Assembly (NCBI GenBank): GCA_001776775.1
Contig: MFDD01000008.1
Span: forward strand, 19,254 to 64,742
DNA: 45,489 nt
DNA from: Candidatus Daviesbacteria bacterium RIFCSPHIGHO2_02_FULL_43_12
GTDB taxonomy: Bacteria; Patescibacteriota; Microgenomatia; Daviesbacterales; UBA10151
Reading direction: 5' to 3'
Shown here: piece after piece, positions 15,462 to 22,984 of the stretch
How the letters are laid out: each line of letters begins with the position of its first letter
Position numbering within the stretch: the first letter of the stretch is position 1
Position numbers and translations under genes: made by a program
Notes under the pieces: generated by a model
What the model saw: the letters and a program-made list of their open reading frames with translations, nothing else
Database searches by the model: none
What the model was told of the DNA's origin: nothing

Positions 15462-15838
15462 TTAGCCGAAGGTACCGTCTTTACGGTGATGAAGCATAAT
15501 CGTGTTTCCTGATGGGTCTTTGATTCCGACCATATGACAGCCGGGATAGTCTTGAACGTCTTCGTTAACCTCTACTCCTTTTTCTCGGAGCTCCTTAATA
15601 GCCGCTGCCACATCCTCCACAGCAATACCGACTGTGGCGTTTCCTTGAGGACGCTGATCTTCTCACCGATTGCTGCAGCGCTGCCAATAGCCAAGGTCAC
15701 ATTTCCCAGATCAAATTCAACAAAATCTTCTCCAAATTCTTCACTAACTGTCAAACCTAGGGTGTCACGGTAGAATTTGAGAGCTTCTTTGACATCTTTA
15801 ACTGCATAACAGACAAAATCTACGGCTAAGGGTTTCAT
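15462..15838 (-). pseudogene. Glyoxalase/VOC-family gene with a 1-nt frameshift
   Basis: The first frame (88 residues, from the ATG at 15838) starts with a clear VOC domain: VDFVCYAVKDVKEALKFYRD and FVEFDLGNVTLAIG. It then runs into nonsense after EKISVLK. From about 15655 to the TAA at 15462 a second frame continues the same domain as GNATVGIAVEDVAAAIKELR and ends DPSGNTIMLHHRKDG, the normal VOC C-terminus. Joining the two restores about 125 residues. One base, probably an A in CTCAAGGAAAC, is missing. It overlaps the DUF2283 gene by 4 bp. It is either a real decay product or a sequencing or assembly error. Confidence 0.8.
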
Positions 15839-16062
15839 ATTTTTTTGGAAATTTTATGCAAATAAACTGCATTATCGCCCGCATTAGAAAGACTCTTTTT
15901 AGAAAGCTTGTTGGAGGCATCTAAAATCTCTATCCCTATCATCTCTTTTCCGGCGTAATCTACCAAAAGATCCTCCCGAACTTCTTCGGTATGAGTGCTC
16001 TTTTTGCCATCGGCTAAGTAAATATACATTGCGTCAGCAGATTTATCGTAAGTTATTTTCAT
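15835..16062 (-). CDS. DUF2283 family protein
   Basis: This 75-residue protein matches the DUF2283 pattern: an N-terminal YDKSADAMYIYL strand-helix, a central strand-rich DLLVDYAGKEMIGIEILDAS, and a short C-terminal tail. The family has no settled activity but is often encoded next to DUF4258 proteins in a toxin-antitoxin-like arrangement, as here, where the two genes overlap by 20 bp. Which partner would be toxic is unknown. Confidence 0.8.
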   Translation of the reverse strand: MKITYDKSADAMYIYLADGKKSTHTEEVREDLLVDYAGKEMIGIEILDASNKLSKKSLSNAGDNAVYLHKISKKI

Positions 16063-16312
16063 AGACTAATTTTACTTCTTTACTCTCTTCTTCCTTCTTC
16101 GCAACCCAATGCAGAATAATAACATGGTAAGTTTTATCTTCGATAGCTACGACTACCTTAAGCATATTTCCTCCAAAATCCTTATAAAAAACCTGTTCGC
16201 TTTGATTACCCGGCTTGGTGAGATCTGGAGAATTAATACAGTCGACTACTTTCTTTTCAGCTATGTGACGCTGAGCTAACATCTCCCGAGCATGCTTAGT
16301 AAACTTGATCAT
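16043..16312 (-). CDS. DUF4258 family protein (RelE-like fold)
   Basis: The 89-residue protein has the DUF4258 pattern: FTKHAREMLAQRHI at the N-terminus, VVDCINSPD, and the terminal strands LKVVVAIEDKTYHVIILHW. The family is related to RelE/ParE-type small toxins by fold prediction, and pairing with DUF2283 is common. It overlaps the upstream 299-residue gene by 4 bp, so it is in the same transcription unit as the trp genes. Confidence 0.75.
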   Translation of the reverse strand: MIKFTKHAREMLAQRHIAEKKVVDCINSPDLTKPGNQSEQVFYKDFGGNMLKVVVAIEDKTYHVIILHWVAKKEEESKEVKLVYENNLR

Positions 16313-17208
16313 TTGAACAAATGACTCTGAGCAGAAGGAGCAAAGCTTTGCCTAGAACTAAAGAGCTTAACTGCCTCAGATGGCTCATCTACTATGCCTA
16401 AAACCTTAGCTCGGTTTTTGTTTCTAATTAACAGCCAGTGTTCGTGTCTATGGAAAGAATTTGCAACCATCATTGGGTTTTTACGATCCTTCTCATTGTT
16501 TAAAGTCTGCCAGATGGTGCGCAGGACATTTTGATCTAAACGAACAGTATCGGGATTTGTTCTTTTGTAGAGCTGATTGAATAGTTTTTCCTGTAATACC
16601 TCAAACGCCTCCAGACTAAACAAGGAACTTGCTGCCAAGAGATCAAGGGAGCTATCTTGTTTAGCCCCAACAAACAAACCTTGGATCGAACTAGTTGCTA
16701 TAACAGCTGCAGTTGCAAGAACTGACCATTCAACGGGAGCTCTTAAACGATACAAAAGCCTTGATAAAACATCAGCATCTATGTGAGCTTCTTTGCCAGT
16801 GGCGACTTGAATAATTGCAATGCTTCGACCGTATTCTCGAGAAGCTAAATAAGGATTGGTAGTCCCGTAAATGCCGCTACCTTCTCCCTTGGCACCTTTT
16901 ACTAGCCCTCCAAAAAGACGACCCCCTTTCTCTGTACGCTTAGATGGGTCTAGTCCTTTTTGTAGTATCTCCTCCTTTGCAACAGCTGGTATACCCACCG
17001 CATACATCCTAACGTCTCCTACTTCTCCAGAAAAATCATTACCTCCATCTTTAAGCCATTGTTCTCTTTTTTCTCCTTCTGTCAACCCTATATAGTTCCT
17101 GACCTGTCGTCCAAAGACATTCTCAGCGGCTATTTGCCATTTGGCATCTTCGCTTTTTCGAGAGATAAAGTTAAGAGCTTTTTCAGCTGGTGACTGTGAA
17201 TCAGACAT
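16309..17208 (-). CDS. Hypothetical protein with a possible ADP-ribosyltransferase-like segment
   Basis: The 299-residue protein has no family I can name with confidence. Residues 60-145 resemble an ART/PARP-like fold: a strand RMYAVGI, then EEILQKGLDP, GGRLFGG, and GSGIYGTTNPYLASREYG, the last in the position of the Y-containing NAD-binding motif. No clear catalytic glutamate can be assigned. A hydrophobic segment near residues 160-180 (VLATAAVIATSSIQGLFVG) could cross a membrane. It directly follows trpS and precedes DUF4258/DUF2283, so it could be a toxin or effector, but this is inference. Confidence 0.55.
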   Translation of the reverse strand: MSDSQSPAEKALNFISRKSEDAKWQIAAENVFGRQVRNYIGLTEGEKREQWLKDGGNDFSGEVGDVRMYAVGIPAVAKEEILQKGLDPSKRTEKGGRLFGGLVKGAKGEGSGIYGTTNPYLASREYGRSIAIIQVATGKEAHIDADVLSRLLYRLRAPVEWSVLATAAVIATSSIQGLFVGAKQDSSLDLLAASSLFSLEAFEVLQEKLFNQLYKRTNPDTVRLDQNVLRTIWQTLNNEKDRKNPMMVANSFHRHEHWLLIRNKNRAKVLGIVDEPSEAVKLFSSRQSFAPSAQSHLFK

Positions 17209-18213
17209 CTACGCAAAATAGTCGATTTTCATTGCTTTTCTGACAAGTTTCATGGTCTCTACTGCTTCACGGCGAGTTTTCTCGGTGCCCTGACGGAGGA
17301 TCTCTCTAACTAGATCTGGATTTTGCTCGTATTCAGCCCGTCTAGCGCGGATTGGAGCAAGAAAAGCATTGAGGATTTTGGCCAGGTATTTTTTAACCTC
17401 AATATCACCAACTTGGCCTCCTCTATAGCGAGTCTGTAGATCGTTGATCGTTGATCGTTGATCGTTTGGGGCAAAGGCATCGAGATAGATAAAGACCGGG
17501 TTGCCTTCGACATGTCCCGGGTCGGTGGCTTTGATTCTGGCGGGATCGGTATACATACTCATCACCTTTTTCTCTACTTCTTCTGGGGTATCTGATAAAT
17601 AGATGGTGTTTCCGAGGGATTTACTCATCTTGGCATTGCCATCGGTGCCGACAAGTCGACCAAATTCCCCTACTTTAAGATCTGGCAGAGGAAAAACATC
17701 GGTTTTATATGTAGCATTAAATTTCTCGGCGATATCTCGCGAGAGCTCAACCATCGGCCTCTGGTCTTCACCAGCTGGGACTAGGTGGGTGCGTAAAAAG
17801 AGGATGTCTGCAGATTGTGAGACTGGGTAGTTAATAAAACCAAAAGGCACTGAGCCGTCTTTAAACTTTTGAGCGATCTCAGTTTTGACTGTTGGGTTAC
17901 GCATTACCTTTTCCATAGTGACCAGGTTCATAAACAGCACAGTCAGTTCAGCGATCTCGGCGATCTGGGACTGGATAAAAAAGGTCACTTTTTTGGGATC
18001 TAGCCCAACAGCTAAGTTATCCATGGTTACTTCTAGGACATTATCTCTGACCTTTTCTGGGTTATTGTAGTTATCAGTCAGAGCCTGGACATCGGCCACC
18101 ATAATAAAGGTTTCGTATTCGTCTTGAAGAGACACTCTATTTTTAAGTGAGCCCACAAAGTGACCCAAGTGCATCTTGCCTGTTGGTCTATCTCCTGTCA
18201 AAATTCTCTTCAT
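17209..18213 (-). CDS. trpS: Tryptophanyl-tRNA synthetase
   Basis: This 334-residue class I synthetase charges tRNA-Trp. The HIGH-like motif is HLGH in GKMHLGHFVGS and the KMSKS loop is intact in NAKMSKSLGN. Length is normal. An in-frame repeat of four GATCGTT units (17439-17466) replaces a surface segment just before TRYRGGQVGD and encodes NDQRSTIND. It is the last recognisable member of the T-box-led trp operon, eight bases after trpA, so its level would rise when tRNA-Trp is uncharged. Confidence 0.95.
   Translation of the reverse strand: MKRILTGDRPTGKMHLGHFVGSLKNRVSLQDEYETFIMVADVQALTDNYNNPEKVRDNVLEVTMDNLAVGLDPKKVTFFIQSQIAEIAELTVLFMNLVTMEKVMRNPTVKTEIAQKFKDGSVPFGFINYPVSQSADILFLRTHLVPAGEDQRPMVELSRDIAEKFNATYKTDVFPLPDLKVGEFGRLVGTDGNAKMSKSLGNTIYLSDTPEEVEKKVMSMYTDPARIKATDPGHVEGNPVFIYLDAFAPNDQRSTINDLQTRYRGGQVGDIEVKKYLAKILNAFLAPIRARRAEYEQNPDLVREILRQGTEKTRREAVETMKLVRKAMKIDYFA
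17439..17466. repeat. In-frame 4-copy heptad GATCGTT in trpS
   Basis: Four perfect tandem copies of the 7-bp unit GATCGTT (28 bp) lie inside trpS. They encode a loop that other TrpRS proteins fill with unrelated sequence. Confidence 0.85.
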
Positions 18214-18220
18214 ATTTTTA

Positions 18221-19009
18221 TTATACCTCCAATCCTTGGATAAATTGATGGATATTTGCTAAGACCTCATCTTTTGGGGAGCTGGTAATTAGATCTACGA
18301 TCGCCGAACCAACTACTGCTATCTGACAGTAAGGCCTGATCATCTCAACCCTCTCTTTGGAGGAGATCCCAAATCCAACAGCTAAAGGCACTTTAACATT
18401 TTTTTTGACGGTTTTAAGGTAGTCTGCGACTTGGGGATCTAGCTTATTCATCGCTCCAGTGATCCCCTGTCTGGCTGTGCAGTAGAGAAATCCTTTAGCT
18501 TTTTTAGCATTTAGCTGCATCCTTTCTTTGGTTGAACTGGGAGCGAGAAGTCTAATTAGGCAGAGATCGTTTCGGAGGCACTGCCTCTCTAGGTCTTGAC
18601 CATCAGCTTCTTCAAGCGGCGCGTCGGGAATAATTAGTCCGGAAACTCCCGAGGCTTTGGCATCAGCACAGAACTTTTTTAAACCATATTTAAAGACGGT
18701 ATTAAAATACCCCATAAAAAGAAGTGGGATACTCACCTGCTGACTAAGCTTTTTAGCTACCAAAAAAGCGTCTTTAACCTTGGTGCCGTTTTCTAAAGCC
18801 ACTTCACAGGCTTTCATAATCGTCGGTCCATCCGCTAAAGGATCAGAAAAAGGGATCTGTAGTTCGACAAAATCTACCCCTGCTCTCTCCATCTCTTGGA
18901 CTATCTCTAGAGTTTGAGGGATTGATGGGTAACCGACGATCACATGAGTCATTAACCCTAAGCGTTTCTCTTTGGCGAGTTGAGCTAATTTTTGATCAAT
19001 TTTATTCAT
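18221..19009 (-). CDS. trpA: Tryptophan synthase alpha subunit
   Basis: The 262-residue TIM barrel splits indole-3-glycerol phosphate into indole and glyceraldehyde 3-phosphate. The catalytic glutamate is in FVELQIPFSDPLADGP, which also carries the second acidic residue (usually ELGIPFSDP). The phosphate-binding GFGISSKE is present. It overlaps trpB by 8 bp, consistent with a TrpAB complex that channels indole. Confidence 0.95.
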   Translation of the reverse strand: MNKIDQKLAQLAKEKRLGLMTHVIVGYPSIPQTLEIVQEMERAGVDFVELQIPFSDPLADGPTIMKACEVALENGTKVKDAFLVAKKLSQQVSIPLLFMGYFNTVFKYGLKKFCADAKASGVSGLIIPDAPLEEADGQDLERQCLRNDLCLIRLLAPSSTKERMQLNAKKAKGFLYCTARQGITGAMNKLDPQVADYLKTVKKNVKVPLAVGFGISSKERVEMIRPYCQIAVVGSAIVDLITSSPKDEVLANIHQFIQGLEV

Positions 19010-20219
19010 TTTGAGAAAACTCCCTGAGGAACTTATAGAAATTTTGATCTTTAAAAGCCTCGGCTAAGATAAACAGATCCTTATCCCCTCTTCCAGATAG
19101 ATTAACCACAATTACTTTGCTTTTGGGAAGTTTCCGGGCGAGCTTTATCGCTTCAACTAACGCATGAGATGACTCTAAGGCTGGCATAATCCCCTCCAGT
19201 TTAGCGACTGTCTGAAAAGCGACCAGAACTTCTTTGTCGGTGGCAGAGACAAACTGCAACCGGCCTTGTTGCTGAAGATATGCCAGCTCTGGTCCGACTC
19301 CTGGGTAATCTAAGCCAGCGGAGATGCTATGAGTTTTTTGGAGCTGACCATCTGCATCTTGTAGAAAGATCGACTTATACCCTTCAACAATCCCGACTGA
19401 TCCTCCCGGAAAGCGGCTAGCGTTTTCTCCAACTCCCTTACCTCTACCCCCAGCCTCTACTCCAATGAGCTTTACCTTTGGCTCTTTAATAAAGTCTGCA
19501 AAAGCGCCAATGGCGTTACTCCCCCCTCCCACACAGGCGATCACATAATCTGGGAGTTTGGCTTCAGCTTTGACAATCTGTTGACGTATCTCTTTGGAGA
19601 CGATAGATTGAAAATCGTGGACCATGGTTGGATATGGATGTGGTCCTAACGCTGATCCAAGTAGATAATAGGTTGAGTCAACGTTTTCGATCCAATCTTT
19701 AATGGCGGCATTCACTGCGTCTTTAAGAGTTTTTTGTCCAAAATCTACGGGGATGACCTTAGCTCCGAGCTGTTCCATTAAAAATACATTTGGACGCTGA
19801 CGAGCCATATCCACAGAACCCATATACACCACGCACTCAAAGCCCAGCTTGGCTGCCACTGTGGCTGTGGCTACTCCATGCTGGCCTGCTCCAGTTTCGG
19901 CGATTAGTCGAGTCTTACCCATTCTTTTGGCAAGCAGAGCTTGGCCGATACAATGAGTGATCTTATGTGCACCGGTTAGATTAAGCCCTTCGTTTTTAAA
20001 GTAGATCTTCGCTCCACCTAGCTTTTTAGTTAAATTACTAGCAAAAGTTAAAGGAGTTGGCCTGCCGGCAAAGCTTACTAGAAGCTGCTCAAACTCTTTT
20101 TTGAATTTAGGATCTTTTTTAGCTTTGGCATAAGAGCGTTCCAGCTCTTCTAAAGCTGGAATTAACATCTCTGGAACATAACTTCCGCCGAACTCCCCAA
20201 AATGTCCCTTGTTTTTCAT
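19002..20219 (-). CDS. trpB: Tryptophan synthase beta subunit
   Basis: The 405-residue PLP enzyme condenses indole with serine to give tryptophan. The PLP lysine is in LTGAHKITH and the phosphate-binding loop GGGSNAIG is intact. Length and N-terminal GHFGEFGGSYVPEML are typical of TrpB1. It overlaps the small upstream ORF by 4 bp. No other trp biosynthetic genes are in this window, so the cell may salvage indole or indoleglycerol phosphate, or the rest may lie elsewhere. Confidence 0.96.
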   Translation of the reverse strand: MKNKGHFGEFGGSYVPEMLIPALEELERSYAKAKKDPKFKKEFEQLLVSFAGRPTPLTFASNLTKKLGGAKIYFKNEGLNLTGAHKITHCIGQALLAKRMGKTRLIAETGAGQHGVATATVAAKLGFECVVYMGSVDMARQRPNVFLMEQLGAKVIPVDFGQKTLKDAVNAAIKDWIENVDSTYYLLGSALGPHPYPTMVHDFQSIVSKEIRQQIVKAEAKLPDYVIACVGGGSNAIGAFADFIKEPKVKLIGVEAGGRGKGVGENASRFPGGSVGIVEGYKSIFLQDADGQLQKTHSISAGLDYPGVGPELAYLQQQGRLQFVSATDKEVLVAFQTVAKLEGIMPALESSHALVEAIKLARKLPKSKVIVVNLSGRGDKDLFILAEAFKDQNFYKFLREFSQNE

Positions 20220-20431
20220 TTTTGACCTTCCAAACCACTAGATCTTAGCATATACCTAAACCGTTGCTCCACTGGAGCTCGGGCAACAAAGCTTGCTCTC
20301 TCTAGCGGTTGATTCATGAGCAGACCCCGCAAATACGCAGCATCAACTACCGGAAAGTCCTCTGTTCCAGCAGCTCCATCTAACCCAATCCGTAGCTCTC
20401 TAGTTACTGGTCTTAAATTTTCGTTAACCAT
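20216..20431 (-). CDS. Small hypothetical protein leading the trp operon
   Basis: This 71-residue ORF is the first gene after the T-box terminator. It starts with ATG preceded by AAAGGAGG, one of the few strong Shine-Dalgarno sequences here, though only three bases separate it from the ATG. The protein is Arg-rich with no family I recognise. Its stop overlaps the trpB start by 4 bp, so its translation may be coupled to trpB. Confidence 0.6.
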   Translation of the reverse strand: MVNENLRPVTRELRIGLDGAAGTEDFPVVDAAYLRGLLMNQPLERASFVARAPVEQRFRYMLRSSGLEGQK

Positions 20432-20457
20432 CTTCCTCCTTTCTTAAAAAGTGCATT

Positions 20458-20501
20458 AAAAAACCCTTGCTAAACCACAAAAAATTGTGATCTAACAAGG
20501 G
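20458..20501 (-). terminator. T-box attenuator terminator
   Basis: The minus strand forms CCCTTG...CACAA/TTGTG...CAAGGG followed by TTTTTT. It is mutually exclusive with the T-box antiterminator. Confidence 0.85.
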
Positions 20502-20546
20502 CCTTCAAAGGCGGTGCCACCTTGTGCTGTCAACCTATTTTCCATT

Positions 20547-20567
20547 AAAAAATCCCCTATCGGGGAT
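20547..20567 (-). terminator. Second terminator-like hairpin inside the T-box leader
   Basis: ATCCCC, a four-base loop and GGGGAT are followed by TTTTTT. It sits where T-box stem III is expected, but the U-tract would make it an early intrinsic terminator. Confidence 0.55.
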
Positions 20568-20737
20568 CAGTCAAAAGAAAAAAGGCTAACCTTATTCCTG
20601 ACATGCTCCGTTACCGACACATGTTGCTGGACTTTTACAGTTTCGCCTCTGTATTAGACATGAATTACTTCTAGCCTAATCTGCTCCGAGATCCCAATCA
20701 ATCTCTTCAACGCATTTGGTTATTAAGTTGTAGGTGG

Positions 20738-20765
20738 ATTATAACACACTTGGGTTAATAATCAA
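20738..20765 (-). promoter_or_regulatory. Promoter of the trp T-box operon
   Basis: A -35 TTGATT (20760-20765) and a consensus -10 TATAAT (20738-20743) are 16 bp apart, at the 3' end of the preceding gene. Confidence 0.65.
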
Positions 20766-20767
20766 AA

Positions 20768-21106
20768 TTACTTTATTTTATCCATGAATCGACCGGCCAT
20801 TCTTACCCGTAAGGCTCCTAGTCGCCCCTCCATAATTTCTGATAAAGAACCCTGCATGAATTGTTTACTTCCCCATATTTTAACCTCTACTTTACCTTCG
20901 TAAACCCGACGGATTAAGGCTTCGTATGCATACGCTATACGCTCTCCATTGTTTGTCTGAGAGACTCCTTCTAAGATTATGGTTTGTCCTGCTCGAGGAG
21001 TTCCGATTCTATCTCTTAGTCTAGCAAGATGGGTAGCTTTTTGCGGAGTGGTTAAACCTAAGCGAAAATCAAAGATGTTTCTTTCTTCTACAGATGGTCT
21101 TTTCAT
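20768..21106 (-). CDS. Hypothetical protein with a structured leader
   Basis: This 112-residue basic protein is not recognised. It has helical segments (TTPQKATHLARLRDRIG, AYAYEALIRRVYEGK) and a strongly basic C-terminus GALRVRMAGRFMDKIK, which could bind nucleic acid. It is preceded by a folded leader ending in an intrinsic terminator about 12 bases before its ATG, so expression may be attenuated. The trp promoter overlaps its stop region. Confidence 0.55.
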   Translation of the reverse strand: MKRPSVEERNIFDFRLGLTTPQKATHLARLRDRIGTPRAGQTIILEGVSQTNNGERIAYAYEALIRRVYEGKVEVKIWGSKQFMQGSLSEIMEGRLGALRVRMAGRFMDKIK

Positions 21107-21118
21107 ATTTTTTCCAAT

Positions 21119-21140
21119 AAAAAACCCCGCTTAGGCGGGG
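21119..21140 (-). terminator. Intrinsic terminator after the structured leader
   Basis: On the minus strand CCCCGC, a CTAA loop and GCGGGG are followed by TTTTTT, just upstream of the ATG at 21106. Confidence 0.85.
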
Positions 21141-21250
21141 CTTCGCAGTTCAAAAGGCTTTTTTGCCTTAGAACCTCAAAGCCGCACCTCCTTTTGTTGA
21201 GAGGCACTGCGATGTTTGACAGCAATAAAAATGCACTGATAATTCATACG
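21119..21250 (-). ncRNA. Candidate structured RNA or riboswitch, unassigned
   Basis: TCGCAGT (complement of 21206-21212) pairs perfectly with ACTGCGA (complement of 21143-21149) and encloses two hairpins: GCCTC/GAGGT with an AAGG-containing loop, and GTTCtAAGGC-A6-GCCTTttGAAC. This makes a three-way junction followed by a strong terminator. A consensus promoter lies upstream. There is no T-box sequence and I recognise no known riboswitch. It may be a free RNA of about 130 nt or an attenuator for the 112-residue gene. Confidence 0.55.
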
Positions 21251-21257
21251 ACTATTC

Positions 21258-21287
21258 ATTTTAACAAGTATCTTAGCCTTAAGTCAA
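21258..21287 (-). promoter_or_regulatory. Promoter of the structured leader
   Basis: A -35 TTGACT (21282-21287) and a -10 TAAAAT (21258-21263) are 18 bp apart and drive the structured RNA. Confidence 0.6.
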
Positions 21288-21309
21288 GTAAGTTCCTAGT
21301 CTCTCGAGT

Positions 21310-21984
21310 CTAGGAACTAGTGGCTGTATTGAGATACTGCCCACAGAGTCCTGGGACGCGGGCAATGATAAAAACAGCGTTGGCCAGTCTTGGTTCCCAA
21401 CCCCAAGTGCACAACACCACGGCAATTGCTCCATCTATATTTAAGGGTAAGGCTTTACCTTTTTGTTCTTTTAATTCTTTTTCTATTTCTTGGGCAAGTT
21501 CTCCAAAACTTGAGGGAGATTGCTTCTCTACGCTCGCTAAGATTAACTGGGCCCGCGGATCGACAGTATAGATCCTATGCCCAAACCCACTAATCAATTT
21601 ACCTTGTGCTAAGTATTCTTTGATTAAACTCTGCACTCTTCCCTCTGCACTCTTCACTTCATACAAGAATCTCATACAGGGCTCGACTGCTCCGCCGTGA
21701 CGATCAGTAATCTGTTCTAAGCCAGCAGCCACCGATTGGGAGATGGTTTTGCCTTCTTTGGTAGCAGCGATCGTGGCTACAGCCGAAGGAGTGTCCGGAC
21801 CATGATCGATGGAGAGATTTAAAATCAGTTCAAAGAGCTTGGACTGCTCTGGAGTAGGCTTCTGCTCGGACAAAAGCTCAAAGATCATGTCACTAAAGCT
21901 TCGCGCTTGCGCAACTTCGAGGTGATCTTCCTTTCCAAAGAAAGATTTAGTGTTGTCTTCGCTGTGATGGATGGTTTTAGCCAT
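21310..21984 (-). CDS. Citryl-CoA lyase-like (citrate synthase superfamily) protein
   Basis: At 224 residues this is far shorter than citrate synthase and matches the citryl-CoA lyase/ATP-citrate lyase C-terminal domain. It shows LSIDHGPDTPSA, ITDRHGGAVEPCM, GFGHRIYTVDPRAQ and NIDGAIAVVL, with the catalytic-type histidines in HG and GHR. It would cleave citryl-CoA to acetyl-CoA and oxaloacetate. SucD- and SucC-like genes directly upstream supply the citrate-CoA ligase step. Two repeats are inserted in frame (21525-21542, EKQS; 21628-21662, KSAEGRVQS). Confidence 0.85.
   Translation of the reverse strand: MAKTIHHSEDNTKSFFGKEDHLEVAQARSFSDMIFELLSEQKPTPEQSKLFELILNLSIDHGPDTPSAVATIAATKEGKTISQSVAAGLEQITDRHGGAVEPCMRFLYEVKSAEGRVQSLIKEYLAQGKLISGFGHRIYTVDPRAQLILASVEKQSPSSFGELAQEIEKELKEQKGKALPLNIDGAIAVVLCTWGWEPRLANAVFIIARVPGLCGQYLNTATSS
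21525..21542. repeat. In-frame dispersed repeat in the citryl-CoA lyase-like gene
   Basis: The minus strand reads AGCGAGCGTAGAGAAGCAAT, matching the copy at 2896-2922 in the DHH gene; the peptide is LASVEKQS. Confidence 0.6.
21628..21662. repeat. In-frame tandem AGAGTGCAGAG in the citryl-CoA lyase-like gene
   Basis: Two copies of AAGAGTGCAGAG lie 14 bp apart and encode KSAEGRVQS. Confidence 0.6.
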
Positions 21985-22069
21985 AGTTAGTTGTTAGTTA
22001 TGAGTTCTGAGTTATGAGTAAAGTTACAAAAAACTATCTTACCCATAACTCACGACTCATTACCCATAC
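21985..22069. repeat. Intergenic inverted heptad-type repeat
   Basis: TAGTTATGAGTTCTGAGTTA at the left faces CATAACTCACGACTCATTAC at the right. The arms are built from degenerate GAGTTAT units and could form an imperfect hairpin between the SucD-like and citryl-CoA lyase-like genes. Confidence 0.6.
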
Positions 22070-22984
22070 CTATTTAATCGCTTGAGCGACTAAATCTGCT
22101 ATATCATCAAAATTCTCAGCCACTTTGACTCCCGCATCTCTTAAGACCTGTCTTTTATGGTCAGGCTTACCCCGCTCTCCTTCGATAATAGCTCCTGCGT
22201 GTCCAAATTGCACCTGTTTCGGCAGTTGGAGCGTAAAGTCGCCAGCAATAAAGGCTACCACTGGTTTGCTGATTTTACCACTCTTTACTAGCTCTGCAAC
22301 CTGTTCTTCGTAGGTGCCGCCTAATTCTCCAAAGATTACCGAGGCTTTGGTTTGAGGGTCCGCTTCTAATTCTAGTAAAAGGTCTCCAAAAGTAGTGCCG
22401 GGGATAATATCTCCTCCTACACAGACTGCCCAAGAGACACCCAGGCCGTTATTTTTGAGATGCAGCGAGGTTTCCGCGGTCATCGAGCCAGATTTAGATA
22501 AGACAGCGATCTCGCCCTCAGTAAAGGCTTTATTAGTGTCGGCTACAGCCAAAAACCCTAGCTTTAGCTCTTTAGCCACATTGATCATCCCGGCAGTATT
22601 CGGTCCGATCAAGACAGCCTCGTGTTGTTTCACCAAGCTATTGATGATCGCTTCGTCTTTGGTGGGAACCTTTTCTGCGCCGGTCAGGATCCACTTGATA
22701 CCTGCCTCCAGGGCCTCTTGGACTGCACCGAGGACTCGGAGGGGTGGGGCAAACTGAATCGAGCCGTCAACCTGGCCAACTTGGGCTAGTGCTTCTTTGA
22801 CAGTATTAAAAATAGGCACTCCTTCTAGGACCTGTCCACCTTTACCCGGGGTGACTCCAGCCACAATTTGGGTCCCAAATTCCAACATTTTGGGTAGAGA
22901 CCTCGATCCTTCAAATCCTGTAATCCCCTGTCCAATAAACCGAGCTCCTTTATCTAGTAATCTTTTAGCCATGTTTTTGTTCAT
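22070..22984 (-). CDS. SucD-like acyl-CoA ligase alpha subunit
   Basis: This 304-residue protein is homologous to the succinyl-CoA synthetase alpha subunit. It has the N-terminal CoA-binding Rossmann part ([20 protein letters not shown]), [13 protein letters not shown], and the phosphohistidine loop [10 protein letters not shown] near residue 255. Its partners are the SucC-like gene, overlapping by 20 bp upstream, and a citryl-CoA lyase-like gene downstream. That suggests it ligates citrate rather than succinate with CoA, but substrate residues were not checked. Confidence 0.88.
   Translation of the reverse strand: MNKNMAKRLLDKGARFIGQGITGFEGSRSLPKMLEFGTQIVAGVTPGKGGQVLEGVPIFNTVKEALAQVGQVDGSIQFAPPLRVLGAVQEALEAGIKWILTGAEKVPTKDEAIINSLVKQHEAVLIGPNTAGMINVAKELKLGFLAVADTNKAFTEGEIAVLSKSGSMTAETSLHLKNNGLGVSWAVCVGGDIIPGTTFGDLLLELEADPQTKASVIFGELGGTYEEQVAELVKSGKISKPVVAFIAGDFTLQLPKQVQFGHAGAIIEGERGKPDHKRQVLRDAGVKVAENFDDIADLVAQAIK

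Larger units (their letters stand above)
20432..20730 (-). promoter_or_regulatory. T-box riboswitch (tRNA-Trp-sensing leader, inferred)
   Basis: The leader of about 300 nt contains the T-box sequence AAGGTGGCACCGC (complement of 20511-20523), which would pair with the acceptor end of an uncharged tRNA. ACAAGG just upstream can pair with CCTTGT (near 20494-20500) as the antiterminator, in competition with the terminator CCCTTGTTAGATCACAA...GCAAGGG plus T6. The position before trpB, trpA and trpS implies tRNA-Trp. The specifier loop could not be placed with certainty; a TGG near 20694-20696 in a GAGAT/ATCTC hairpin loop is one candidate. Confidence 0.88.

Noticed and set aside
21119-21250. Second T-box
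   Set aside because: GGAGGTGCGGC only resembles the T-box; the GGTGGCACCGC core is absent and no antiterminator can form with the terminator.
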